17,260 nucleotides of DNA from Deltaproteobacteria bacterium (lineage in GTDB: Bacteria > Desulfobacterota > Binatia > Binatales > Binataceae): the NCBI GenBank assembly GCA_021799555.1, contig JAJZAG010000037.1:1-17260 (forward strand), in the 5' to 3' direction. Numbering within the stretch: position 1 is the first letter of the stretch; each line of letters begins with the position of its first letter. The translations under genes and the position numbers were made by a program. The notes beneath the pieces are model-generated. The model was not told the origin of the DNA, ran no database searches, and saw only the letters and a program-made list of their open reading frames with translations. Below, in pieces: positions 1 through 5,527 of this stretch.

Positions 1-1
1 C

Positions 2-796
2 CTGCCGGTCGATCAGGGATTTGAACATGGACCGGCGCGCAGTTTCGCGCCCAATCCTCCAGCTTACGATCCCCGCTACCATTTTCGTCTCGCGCTCGAC
101 GCTGGATGCAACGCGTACGCGGCGCCACTGGGATTCATCGAGGCGGCGGCAACGGAGTTCGCCGGCGAGATTCCACTCATTCTGAAGCTCAACAATCACG
201 AGCTGCTCTACGACGAGAAGGATCCCGCTCCGTCCGTGACTGGAAGCGTCAAGGATGCGCTCCAGCTCGGATGCGCGGCGATCGGCTTTACGATCTATCC
301 AGGGTCGTCGCAGGCAAAGTCGATGTACCAGGAGTTGCGCGAGATTGCTCAGGAAGCGAAGGCTCACGGCCTTGCGGTCGTGGTGTGGTCTTATCCACGC
401 GGCTCAAGCATCAGCAAGGCCGGGGAGACCGCGATCGACGTGGTCGCATATGCGGCGCAGATCGCGGCGCAGCTCGGTGCCAACATGATCAAGGTCAAGC
501 CGCCCACCGAGCATATCGAGCAGCCGGAGGCAAAAAAGGCGTACGACGCCGCCAAGATTCCGATCGGCTCGCTTGCCGATCGAGTCCGGCACGTCGTGCA
601 GAGCGCCTTTGACGGGCGAAGGATTGTTATCTTCTCGGGCGGCGCCAAGGAAACCGACGAGCAGCTTCTCGCCACCGTGCGCGGAATCCACGCGGGCGGC
701 GGCTTCGGTTCAATCATCGGCCGCAACTCTTTCCAGCGGCCCAAGCCGGACGCATTGAAGCTGCTTGGCCAGGTGATGGAAATCTACCGGAGTTGA
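2..796 (+). CDS. fbaB: Class I fructose-bisphosphate aldolase, DhnA/FbaB type (5' end outside window)
   Basis: The frame is open from the first full codon of the window to TGA at 794-796, giving 264 residues without a start, so the gene begins to the left. It should split fructose-1,6-bisphosphate into dihydroxyacetone phosphate and glyceraldehyde-3-phosphate by Schiff-base chemistry in the cytoplasm. Visible family marks are LPVDQGFEHG at the very start, the strand with LKLNNHELL, the lysine-bearing strand GANMIKVKPP (one of its lysines is the expected Schiff-base residue), and the phosphate-binding IFSGGAKETDE and IIGRNSFQRP near the C-terminus. These are features of the archaeal-type DhnA aldolases (COG1830), not of class II zinc aldolases. 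The internal ATG at 236 is not the start, because conserved sequence continues upstream of it. A related DeoC/LacD-fold aldolase is the main alternative. Confidence 0.9.
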   Translation: MPVDQGFEHGPARSFAPNPPAYDPRYHFRLALDAGCNAYAAPLGFIEAAATEFAGEIPLILKLNNHELLYDEKDPAPSVTGSVKDALQLGCAAIGFTIYPGSSQAKSMYQELREIAQEAKAHGLAVVVWSYPRGSSISKAGETAIDVVAYAAQIAAQLGANMIKVKPPTEHIEQPEAKKAYDAAKIPIGSLADRVRHVVQSAFDGRRIVIFSGGAKETDEQLLATVRGIHAGGGFGSIIGRNSFQRPKPDALKLLGQVMEIYRS

Positions 797-867
797 GCCG
801 GCCTGACAGAACATAATGCGCGCGCGGGATTGTGGTATTTCTGCGCGCCGACGCGATGCGGCGAAAC

Positions 868-999
868 TGAGTAATTAAATTACCGAACAGCGAATTGCGC
901 TGAGTATATTACTCACTCGCGGCAATCGGGGATTATATTGTGGAGATGCCGCCCTGATTCGCTAATGTGTACTATTGTGCCCTGCATATCATAGTGATA
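868..999. promoter_or_regulatory. Cluster of three AT-rich inverted repeats, possible operators
   Basis: Three short perfect dyads lie within 132 bp. GTAATT-A-AATTAC is at 871-883, TGAGTA-TAT-TACTCA at 901-915 and TATCA-TAG-TGATA at 987-999. The half-site TGAGTA occurs twice, at 868 and 901, 33 bp apart or about three helical turns. They sit in the most AT-rich part of the window upstream of the OmpA gene. Binding by a dimeric regulator is inference, and no known operator consensus was recognised. Confidence 0.3.
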
Positions 1000-1159
1000 A
1001 TCCCGCGCCTGCTCGATTGCCTGGCATGTAATTCTCCCGCGCGCTGAACACACGCGCGCCAATCACAGTAGCTGAGGCGCTGGAGCGAGCCGGCGGCACT
1101 TGGACGTGCAGGACTCGATAATGCGGCGGATCGGCGGGTTGCCTACGACGATGATATAT

Positions 1160-1202
1160 TCTATCGATTTACTGCCTCGCCGCGCGATAACCGCTCGATA
1201 GA
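1160..1202. repeat. Inverted repeat with 8-bp arms
   Basis: TCTATCGA at 1160-1167 is the exact reverse complement of TCGATAGA at 1195-1202, with 27 bp between them. Both copies lie in an AT-rich stretch. It could be a spaced operator or a weak stem-loop in a leader; nothing else supports a function. Confidence 0.3.
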
Positions 1203-1318
1203 TTTATTTCACTTAATTATCTAATGCGACTGAGCATGGTTTTTTTCATAGCGCACATGCTCCGTCAATGATATCCTTGACGCTTCGCAACCTTGAGAGC
1301 CCGAGTCGCGTCTTTAGA

Positions 1319-1337
1319 TCCGCCCGCGTTGGGCGGA
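1319..1337 (+). promoter_or_regulatory. GC hairpin in the 5' leader of the OmpA gene
   Basis: TCCGCCC (1319-1325) pairs perfectly with GGGCGGA (1331-1337) around a 5-nt loop, 50 nt before the OmpA start codon. No T-tract follows, so it is unlikely to be a terminator. A structured 5' untranslated region that stabilises the mRNA is a plausible role. Confidence 0.35.
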
Positions 1338-1359
1338 AGACGTAACCCGGCATAAACCA

Positions 1360-1372
1360 GGTTTCCAGGAGG
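1360..1372 (+). promoter_or_regulatory. Strong ribosome binding site in a leader motif shared with the cold-shock gene
   Basis: GGTTTCCAGGAGG contains a full AGGAGG Shine-Dalgarno core 15 nt before the ATG at 1388. The same 13 nt, followed by a similar ACGGGG, occurs at 5046-5058 before the cold-shock gene. Confidence 0.7.
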
Positions 1373-1387
1373 GAACGGGGAAAGACT

Positions 1388-2065
1388 ATGCGCAGAAAAC
1401 CGGTAACCTACTTAGGTTCTGTGGCGTTGCTGTCGATGATAGCAGGATGCTCGATGACGCCGCAGCAGCAACACTACACCGAAATCGGCGCGGCCAGCGG
1501 CGCGCTCGTTGGTGGCGGCCTCGGATGCGGGATCGCAGCCGCCCACGACGGAGATCAGGCAAAAGGTTATGAAATCGGATGCCCGACCGGCGTCGGTATG
1601 GGCGCAATAATCGGCGGAACGATCGGATACTTGATGGCGCCGAAAGAAGTGAAGGCCGCACCGCCGCCACCTCCTCCTCCGCCCCCACCGCCGCCGCCTC
1701 CGCCACCGCCGCCGCCGGTCAAGCAAAAGCTGGTTTTGCGCGGAGTACATTTCGCGTTCAACAAGTCCAATATCCGGCCCGCTGACGCCGCCGTGCTCGA
1801 CGACGCCGCGGCCACGCTGAAGGCGAATCCGAACACCAGAGTTGATGTCAACGGATATACCGACGCGATCGGATCCGAAGCTTACAACTTGAAGCTCTCG
1901 CAGCGCCGCGCCGAGGCGGTTGCCAAGTACCTCGAGGAGCAGGGAATTCCCTCGAGCCAGCTAGTCCCGCAAGGCTTTGGGAAGACCGACTTCGTTGCGA
2001 GCAACGCAACCGACGAAGGACGCGCGCAGAACCGGCGCGTCGAGTTGGTGCCCGAAGGACAATAG
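1388..2065 (+). CDS. OmpA-family lipoprotein with glycine zipper and 19-proline linker
   Basis: This 225-residue envelope protein probably tethers the outer membrane to peptidoglycan, as Pal and OmpA C-terminal domains do. A lipoprotein signal ends in the lipobox MIAGC, with Cys21 as the lipidated residue. Residues 34-82 are rich in Gly and Ala (glycine-zipper type) and contain Cys47 and Cys65, which could form a disulfide. Residues 92-110 are 19 consecutive prolines. The OmpA/MotB domain spans about 115-222, with VHFAFNKSNI, GYTDAIG (Asp159 expected to bind diaminopimelate), LSQRRAEAVAKYL and the closing NRRVEL, whose first Arg (216) also fits the peptidoglycan pocket. A full AGGAGG precedes the ATG. 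The gene is monocistronic, with a strong hairpin after the stop. Family assignment is secure; whether it corresponds to Pal is not. Confidence 0.93.
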   Translation: MRRKPVTYLGSVALLSMIAGCSMTPQQQHYTEIGAASGALVGGGLGCGIAAAHDGDQAKGYEIGCPTGVGMGAIIGGTIGYLMAPKEVKAAPPPPPPPPPPPPPPPPPPPVKQKLVLRGVHFAFNKSNIRPADAAVLDDAAATLKANPNTRVDVNGYTDAIGSEAYNLKLSQRRAEAVAKYLEEQGIPSSQLVPQGFGKTDFVASNATDEGRAQNRRVELVPEGQ

Positions 2066-2093
2066 CCGTTTCGACCGCTCAGCCCGCACAGAG

Positions 2094-2134
2094 CGCGGCC
2101 GCGGACCTCAATTGGTCCGCGGCCGCGGCATTTT
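2094..2134 (+). terminator. Hairpin terminator after the OmpA gene
   Basis: CGCGGCCGCGGACC (2094-2107) pairs perfectly over 14 bp with its complement at 2114-2127 around a 6-nt loop. GCATTTT follows, a short T run. The position 29 nt after the stop codon fits intrinsic termination of the OmpA transcript. Confidence 0.75.
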
Positions 2135-2187
2135 CGGCGCGAACGCCCAGGGTTTTCAGATCGACGCGACTGCGCTAAAGACGGAGC

Positions 2188-2994
2188 ATGACCCCGATGG
2201 ATTACAGCGCCTATCAGCATCTCGTCTTTGAGCGTAAAGACGACGGGATTTTACAGATCACGATTAATCGGCCTGAGGTACTGAACGCGACCAACAGCCG
2301 CTTGCATTGGGAGCTTTCGCACGTATGGCTCGATATCGCTCAGGACGACGCGACGCGGGTCGTCGTCATCACGGGTGCCGGACGCGCGTTTTCAGCGGGT
2401 GGCGACCTCGAGATGATCGAGGCGATGGCCGGCGATCCGGCCAACGTCGGCAAGGCGTTCAAGGAAGCCGGGGATATCGTTTACAATATGATCAACCTCG
2501 ACAAGCCGATTATCTCCGCGATCAACGGTGTAGCGGTCGGCGCGGGGCTCGCGGTCGCGTTCATGGCCGATATCAGTATCGCGTCGGAGGCAATGCGGAT
2601 CACCGACGGCCATCTGCGCCTGGGCGTTGCGGCGGGAGATCATGCGGTGATCATCTGGCCGCTTCTGTGTGGAATGGCGAAAGCGAAATATTACCTTCTG
2701 ACCGCCGATTTTATCGACGGAAAGGAAGCCGAACGAATCGGTCTGGTCAGCCTGTGTGTGCCGGCCGACAAGCTGATGGACAAGGCGATGGAAGTCGCGA
2801 TCAAGCTCGCGCGCGGGCCGCAAGACGCCGTCAAGTTTACCAAGCGCGCGCTGAACAACTGGCTGCGGGTCGCGGCGCCGGCCTTTGACGCGTCGCTCGC
2901 AATGGAAATGCTTAACTTCTTCGGCGCCGATCTCAAGGAAGGTGTAAGCGCGATTCAGGAAAAACGCGCGCCGAAATTTCCCAGCACCACCTGA
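2188..2994 (+). CDS. Crotonase-superfamily (enoyl-CoA hydratase/isomerase-like) protein
   Basis: The 268-residue length is usual for the crotonase fold, which binds acyl-CoA thioesters and stabilises an enolate. The oxyanion-hole segments are visible as GRAFSAGGDL (65-74) and NGVAVGAGLA (113-122). Aligning by eye to rat enoyl-CoA hydratase puts Ala122 and His142 where the two catalytic glutamates (Glu144 and Glu164 of rat) belong, so simple hydration is doubtful. Asp151 in the motif VAAGDHA is a candidate acid/base. C-terminal features such as FIDGKEAERIGLVS and the KFTKRALNNW helix are normal for the family. The ATG at 2188 follows ACGGAG; an ATG at 2197 is an alternative start. The alcohol dehydrogenase gene begins 21 nt downstream, so the two are probably cotranscribed. 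The substrate is unknown. Confidence 0.88.
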   Translation: MTPMDYSAYQHLVFERKDDGILQITINRPEVLNATNSRLHWELSHVWLDIAQDDATRVVVITGAGRAFSAGGDLEMIEAMAGDPANVGKAFKEAGDIVYNMINLDKPIISAINGVAVGAGLAVAFMADISIASEAMRITDGHLRLGVAAGDHAVIIWPLLCGMAKAKYYLLTADFIDGKEAERIGLVSLCVPADKLMDKAMEVAIKLARGPQDAVKFTKRALNNWLRVAAPAFDASLAMEMLNFFGADLKEGVSAIQEKRAPKFPSTT

Positions 2995-3015
2995 CGCCGC
3001 CGCGGGTCGACTCTC

Positions 3016-4038
3016 ATGAAGGCATGCGTATTCAAAGCGGCCGGCGCTCCGCTCGAAGTCGTCGAGGTTCCCGATCCGATAGCCGGACCCGGTGAGATCG
3101 TCGTACGGGTGAAAAATTGCGGCGTGTGCGGTTCCGACCTGCACGCGGCGAAATACGGCTTTAAGATGCCCCCGGGCACGATCATGGGCCACGAATTTTC
3201 TGCCGTCGTCGATGAGCTTGGGCCGGGCGTAACCGGACTCGAACGCGGAGACCCCGTGGTCGTGATGTCGTATCTCGCGTGCGGCGCCTGCGATTCGTGT
3301 AAATCCGGCATCGGTGCGCAGTGCCGCACGATGAGGCTGGTCGGATTCGGCGACGTGCCGGGCGCTTATGCCGAAAAGATGAAAACCACCGCGCAGAGCG
3401 TCTTCAAGATGCCGCCTTCGATGAGCCATCGCCTCGGCGCCACGGTCGAGCCGCTGGTCGTCGGCCTGCACGGTGTGCATCGCGCCGCCCTGCGCGCCGG
3501 CGAATCGGTATTGATAATGGGCGCGGGTCCGATCGGCTTGGTGACGCTGCAATGGGCGAAATTCTCGGGCGCGCGCGCGATTGCCGTGTCGGAGATGGCG
3601 CCGGGACGCCGCGAAGTTGCGCTCGCTATGGGCGCCGACGTGGCGGTTGACCCGCGACTCAAAAATCCAGCCTCGGAACTGGCCAAGCTCACCGGCCGAA
3701 CGGTCGGCGCCGATGTGGTCTTCGAGTGTATCGGCGCTGCAGGAACGCTCGGTGAAGCGGTCGCCTACGCGCGTCGCGGCGGCAGGGTGGTGGTAATCGG
3801 CGTATGCATGGAAGAAGATCACTGGAGTCCGCTCAACGCGATAAACAAGGAACTTGACGTACGCTTCAGCCTGGGGCTTGAGCGCGGCGAAATTGAGACG
3901 GCGATTGCGATGCTGGCGGCAGGGCGCGTCGACACTGCGCCGATGATCACCAACATTGTGGAAATCTCGGAGCTGCCGAAAGCCTTTGCCGGGCTGGCGC
4001 ATCCGGGCTCGGAAACGAAGGTGATGCTGGAGATTTGA
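3016..4038 (+). CDS. Zinc-dependent medium-chain alcohol/polyol dehydrogenase
   Basis: This 340-residue cytoplasmic oxidoreductase of the zinc MDR family should interconvert an alcohol and a carbonyl with NAD(P). The catalytic zinc site is intact: Cys38 in GVCGSD, His59-Glu60 in GHE, and Glu145 in VEPLVVGLHGV, the last as in sorbitol dehydrogenase-like members. The structural zinc loop has four cysteines (89, 92, 95, 103). The Rossmann dinucleotide motif is GAGPIG (169-174), with an acidic residue (E in VSEMAP) at the end of the second strand, which favours NAD over NADP. It starts 21 nt after the crotonase gene with no strong ribosome binding site, consistent with a two-gene operon. Threonine or polyol dehydrogenases are close alternatives, and the substrate cannot be read from sequence. 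Confidence 0.9.
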   Translation: MKACVFKAAGAPLEVVEVPDPIAGPGEIVVRVKNCGVCGSDLHAAKYGFKMPPGTIMGHEFSAVVDELGPGVTGLERGDPVVVMSYLACGACDSCKSGIGAQCRTMRLVGFGDVPGAYAEKMKTTAQSVFKMPPSMSHRLGATVEPLVVGLHGVHRAALRAGESVLIMGAGPIGLVTLQWAKFSGARAIAVSEMAPGRREVALAMGADVAVDPRLKNPASELAKLTGRTVGADVVFECIGAAGTLGEAVAYARRGGRVVVIGVCMEEDHWSPLNAINKELDVRFSLGLERGEIETAIAMLAAGRVDTAPMITNIVEISELPKAFAGLAHPGSETKVMLEI

Positions 4039-4044
4039 GAATTC

Positions 4045-4072
4045 GCGCCAGTATATTCAGGGGCTTTTTTTG
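4045..4072 (+). terminator. Possible weak terminator after the dehydrogenase
   Basis: A run of seven T (4065-4071) follows GGGGC shortly after the dehydrogenase stop. Only a short imperfect stem (GCC at 4047-4049 with GGC) can be drawn before it. The T-run in this GC-rich DNA suggests termination, but the stem is poor. Confidence 0.35.
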
Positions 4073-4139
4073 TGAGTGGCACTTCTGGAATACTTAGGGG
4101 AGTATCCCGCTTAATTTGAACCGTAGGGAGGAGACGGAG

Positions 4140-4451
4140 ATGAGAAAATTTGCGATTGTGGCTGCGTCGGCGATGCTGGCGATGGCGGTGGCATTTTCGA
4201 CCGCTGCGCCTGCGCTCGCCGCAAAAGTTGATTGCGACGCCGTGATGCAGGCGCTTAATGGGGGCAAGAAGCCCAAAGAGGTCGCCAAGGACATGAAGAT
4301 TTCGGCGTCGAGCGTTTATCGGTGCAAGCGCCATGCACGAGAAGCCGCCAAAGCGGCAACCAAGACGCAGGGTAAGGGGAAGGGCGGCGTAGAAGCCGCA
4401 AAAGAGAAGGCGACGGCGCCGGAATCTGCCGCTTCTCCGGCCATGAAATAA
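4140..4451 (+). CDS. Small secreted protein with an HTH-like segment and Lys/Ala-rich tail
   Basis: This 103-residue product starts at the ATG at 4140, six nt after a strong AGGGAGGAG (4125-4133). A TTG at 4116 would place that ribosome binding site inside the gene and is rejected. Residues 1-28 are a textbook Sec signal peptide: MRK, a hydrophobic stretch, then PALA-A as a signal peptidase I site. The mature part opens with DCDAVMQALNGGKKPKEV and continues AKDMKISASSVYRCKRHA, which has the spacing and residues of a helix-turn-helix as seen in transposase or sigma region 4-like domains. Two cysteines (in VDC and YRC) could form a disulfide in the periplasm. From about residue 72 the tail is low-complexity Lys/Ala/Gly. 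I do not recognise the family, and a DNA-binding role outside the cytoplasm is not established. Confidence 0.8.
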   Translation: MRKFAIVAASAMLAMAVAFSTAAPALAAKVDCDAVMQALNGGKKPKEVAKDMKISASSVYRCKRHAREAAKAATKTQGKGKGGVEAAKEKATAPESAASPAMK

Positions 4452-4479
4452 ACTCGCCGTACGAGTCTCGATCCAAAAC

Positions 4480-4510
4480 GTCCCGCAGGCGTCGCAAGCG
4501 CTTGCGGGAC
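4480..4510. terminator. Hairpin between the two small genes
   Basis: GTCCCGCAGGCGT (4480-4492) pairs with GCGCTTGCGGGAC (4498-4510) over 13 bp, including two G-U pairs, with a 5-nt loop. No T-run follows on the + strand. On the - strand it is followed by GTTTTG. It lies 29 nt after the stop of the secreted protein and probably separates the two genes. Confidence 0.5.
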
Positions 4511-4534
4511 GTGCTTAATCTGCGGGCAGGTCCG

Positions 4535-4828
4535 ATGCCAAAGTGTGAGCTCTGTGAGCTGCGCGAGTATACTCAGCGCTACTGCCAGTTCGTCCATCCG
4601 TTCAAATTTTCGATTCTGGATTGCGATTCGTGCGACACCCCGATGGCCGTGCTAGGGGAGCATCGGGTAGCTCCCTCAGACGAGGAACGCGCCTTCATGA
4701 TCGAGGCGTTGTCCCTCGTCGCGCGAAAAAAATATGGCGAAGACCGGTTCATAATCGACGGCGTGATGCGGCAGATACCGGATCATTGCCACATTCATGC
4801 GCGGCCGATCGTGCGCTTTGGCGCTTGA
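4535..4828 (+). CDS. Small Cys/His-rich protein, possibly HIT-like
   Basis: A 97-residue cytoplasmic protein reads from the ATG at 4535. An upstream TTG at 4502 lies inside the preceding hairpin and is unlikely. It has two CxxC pairs, Cys4/Cys7 (CELC) and Cys30/Cys33 (CDSC), a lone Cys17 and a C-terminal PDHCHIHARP (82-91) with alternating histidines. The order, an N-terminal CxxC, a strand with ILDC, then TPMAVLGEH and a final HxHxH-like motif, recalls a shortened HIT-domain nucleotide-binding protein. The exact HIT triad HxHxHxx is not present, so this is only a resemblance. Metal binding is plausible. The ribosome binding site is weak. No operon partner is evident, and the function is unknown. 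Confidence 0.7.
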   Translation: MPKCELCELREYTQRYCQFVHPFKFSILDCDSCDTPMAVLGEHRVAPSDEERAFMIEALSLVARKKYGEDRFIIDGVMRQIPDHCHIHARPIVRFGA

Positions 4829-4884
4829 TTGCCAATATTGGTGCGAAGTACGCCGCTAATCTCGATAGAGATTATCGGGTGACT

Positions 4885-4903
4885 GCGGCGCTCGGAGCGC
4901 CGC
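4885..4903. terminator. Short GC palindrome after the Cys/His-rich gene
   Basis: GCGGCGCT (4885-4892) pairs perfectly with AGCGCCGC (4896-4903) around a 3-nt loop, 56 nt after the stop codon. Only GTGTTGT follows, so termination is possible but not typical. Confidence 0.35.
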
Positions 4904-4939
4904 GTGTTGTCAACCATTCCAACCCCGATTTTGGCCCTC

Positions 4940-4968
4940 TTGGTATGTGCCGTTCCATATGGTATATG
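4940..4968 (+). promoter_or_regulatory. Possible sigma-70-type promoter for the cold-shock gene
   Basis: TTGGTA (4940-4945) and TATATG (4963-4968) are spaced by 17 bp, each matching four of six consensus bases. Transcription would begin near 4975 and leave a leader of about 90 nt, as is common for cold-shock genes. The match is modest. Confidence 0.3.
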
Positions 4969-5005
4969 CGCGCCGTTAGCTCGCGTCGCTTGGGGAAGCG
5001 CCGCG

Positions 5006-5058
5006 ACCCCCCACGGGAGCCGAAGCAGGCTTATCCCACTTAGGGGGTTTCCAGGAGG
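5006..5058 (+). promoter_or_regulatory. Cold-shock gene leader with strong ribosome binding site and possible pairing
   Basis: GGTTTCCAGGAGG (5046-5058) gives a full Shine-Dalgarno core 9 nt before the ATG at 5068. ACCCCC at 5006-5011 can pair with GGGGGT at 5043-5048, just before the core, which could make translation sensitive to structure. The 13-nt motif is identical to the one before the OmpA gene. Confidence 0.45.
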
Positions 5059-5067
5059 TACGGGGGA

Positions 5068-5271
5068 ATGGCTACCGGTACGGTCAAGTGGTTCAGCCCG
5101 AAAAAGGGCTACGGCTTCATCACGATGGAAGACGGGCAAGAAGTCTTCGTCCATTACAGCGCCATCGACGGCAACGGCTTCCGCTCGCTCGAGCAGGGCG
5201 AACGGGTGCAGTTCGAGGTGGCGCAAGGGCCCAAGGGACTGCAGGCATCGACTGTAAGCCGGTCCGCGTAA
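5068..5271 (+). CDS. Cold-shock domain protein (CspA family)
   Basis: This 67-residue protein is a single cold-shock OB-fold, the normal size for bacterial CspA paralogues. It binds single-stranded RNA and DNA and acts as an RNA chaperone in the cytoplasm. Both nucleic-acid-binding motifs are intact: RNP1 KGYGFI (residues 13-18) and RNP2 VFVHYSAI (26-33). The start MATGTVKWF is characteristic, and the tail GLQASTV matches the last strand. A perfect AGGAGG and a long leader precede it, pointing to high expression and control at the RNA level. It appears monocistronic. The family is certain; which Csp paralogue it is cannot be told. Confidence 0.96.
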   Translation: MATGTVKWFSPKKGYGFITMEDGQEVFVHYSAIDGNGFRSLEQGERVQFEVAQGPKGLQASTVSRSA

Positions 5272-5304
5272 GCGGCAGGCTGAGAGCATCGATCCAGAGA
5301 GGGG

Positions 5305-5333
5305 GGAACATGTTCCGGGGTTTGTCCCCCGGA
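5305..5333. terminator. Palindrome and hairpin after the cold-shock gene
   Basis: GGAACATGTTCC (5305-5316) is a perfect 12-bp palindrome. It overlaps a hairpin in which TCCGGGG (5314-5320) pairs with CCCCGGA (5327-5333) around a 6-nt loop. No T-run follows. The site, 34 nt after the stop codon, suggests a 3' end structure for the short cold-shock mRNA. Confidence 0.4.
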
Positions 5334-5527
5334 CGCGTTCCCGTTACCCGGAATGTGACGTAATCAGCCGCTCGATTGCGCCAACGGCCGGGCTTGTGTC
5401 GATTTGATCGCTTTCAACCCAGGCGATTTTTGCGCTAATGGATTGATGGTGATGTGTACGGATCCGGCCTTGTGGTGCGCTCCCGGTCAGTCTTGCCTAT
5501 GCAACGGTCCATCGTGGAGGTCCAGCG

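Larger units (their letters stand above)
797..1387. other. Long AT-rich intergenic region and OmpA leader
   Basis: About 590 bp carry no credible gene on either strand. Base composition shifts clearly from the GC-rich coding DNA on both sides to AT-rich stretches, especially about 868-1000 and 1150-1250. It contains three short AT-rich inverted repeats (871-883, 901-915, 987-999), an imperfect palindromic pair at 1160-1202, a GC hairpin at 1319-1337 and the OmpA ribosome binding site. No tRNA-like fold or TTCGA T-arm was found by eye. It most likely holds the regulatory region of the OmpA lipoprotein gene, possibly with a small RNA, but I could not place a convincing -35/-10 pair. Confidence 0.6.

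Noticed and set aside
236..796. Aldolase starting at the internal ATG at 236
   Set aside because: Conserved aldolase sequence (LPVDQGFEHG) continues upstream in frame to the window edge, so the gene is partial, not short.
797..1387. selC (Sec tRNA) or another tRNA
   Set aside because: No acceptor/T-arm pattern or TTCGA motif was found on either strand by eye, although a tRNA search program would be decisive.
1567..1851. Poly-glycine open frame on the - strand
   Set aside because: It is the antisense of the proline run and OmpA domain; the glycine tract arises from CCN codons.
2392..4002. 536-codon open frame on the - strand
   Set aside because: It lies antisense across the crotonase and dehydrogenase genes, which have clear family motifs. 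Its translation is Arg/His-rich with no recognisable domain, as expected of a shadow frame in GC-rich DNA.
5305..5316. LexA (SOS) box
   Set aside because: The palindrome GGAACATGTTCC has GAAC and GTTC only 2 bp apart, whereas the Gram-positive type box needs 4 bp, and no SOS gene follows.
5310..5363. 17-codon mini-ORF after the cold-shock gene
   Set aside because: It has a G-rich stretch before its ATG but covers the hairpin region; there is no other support for translation.
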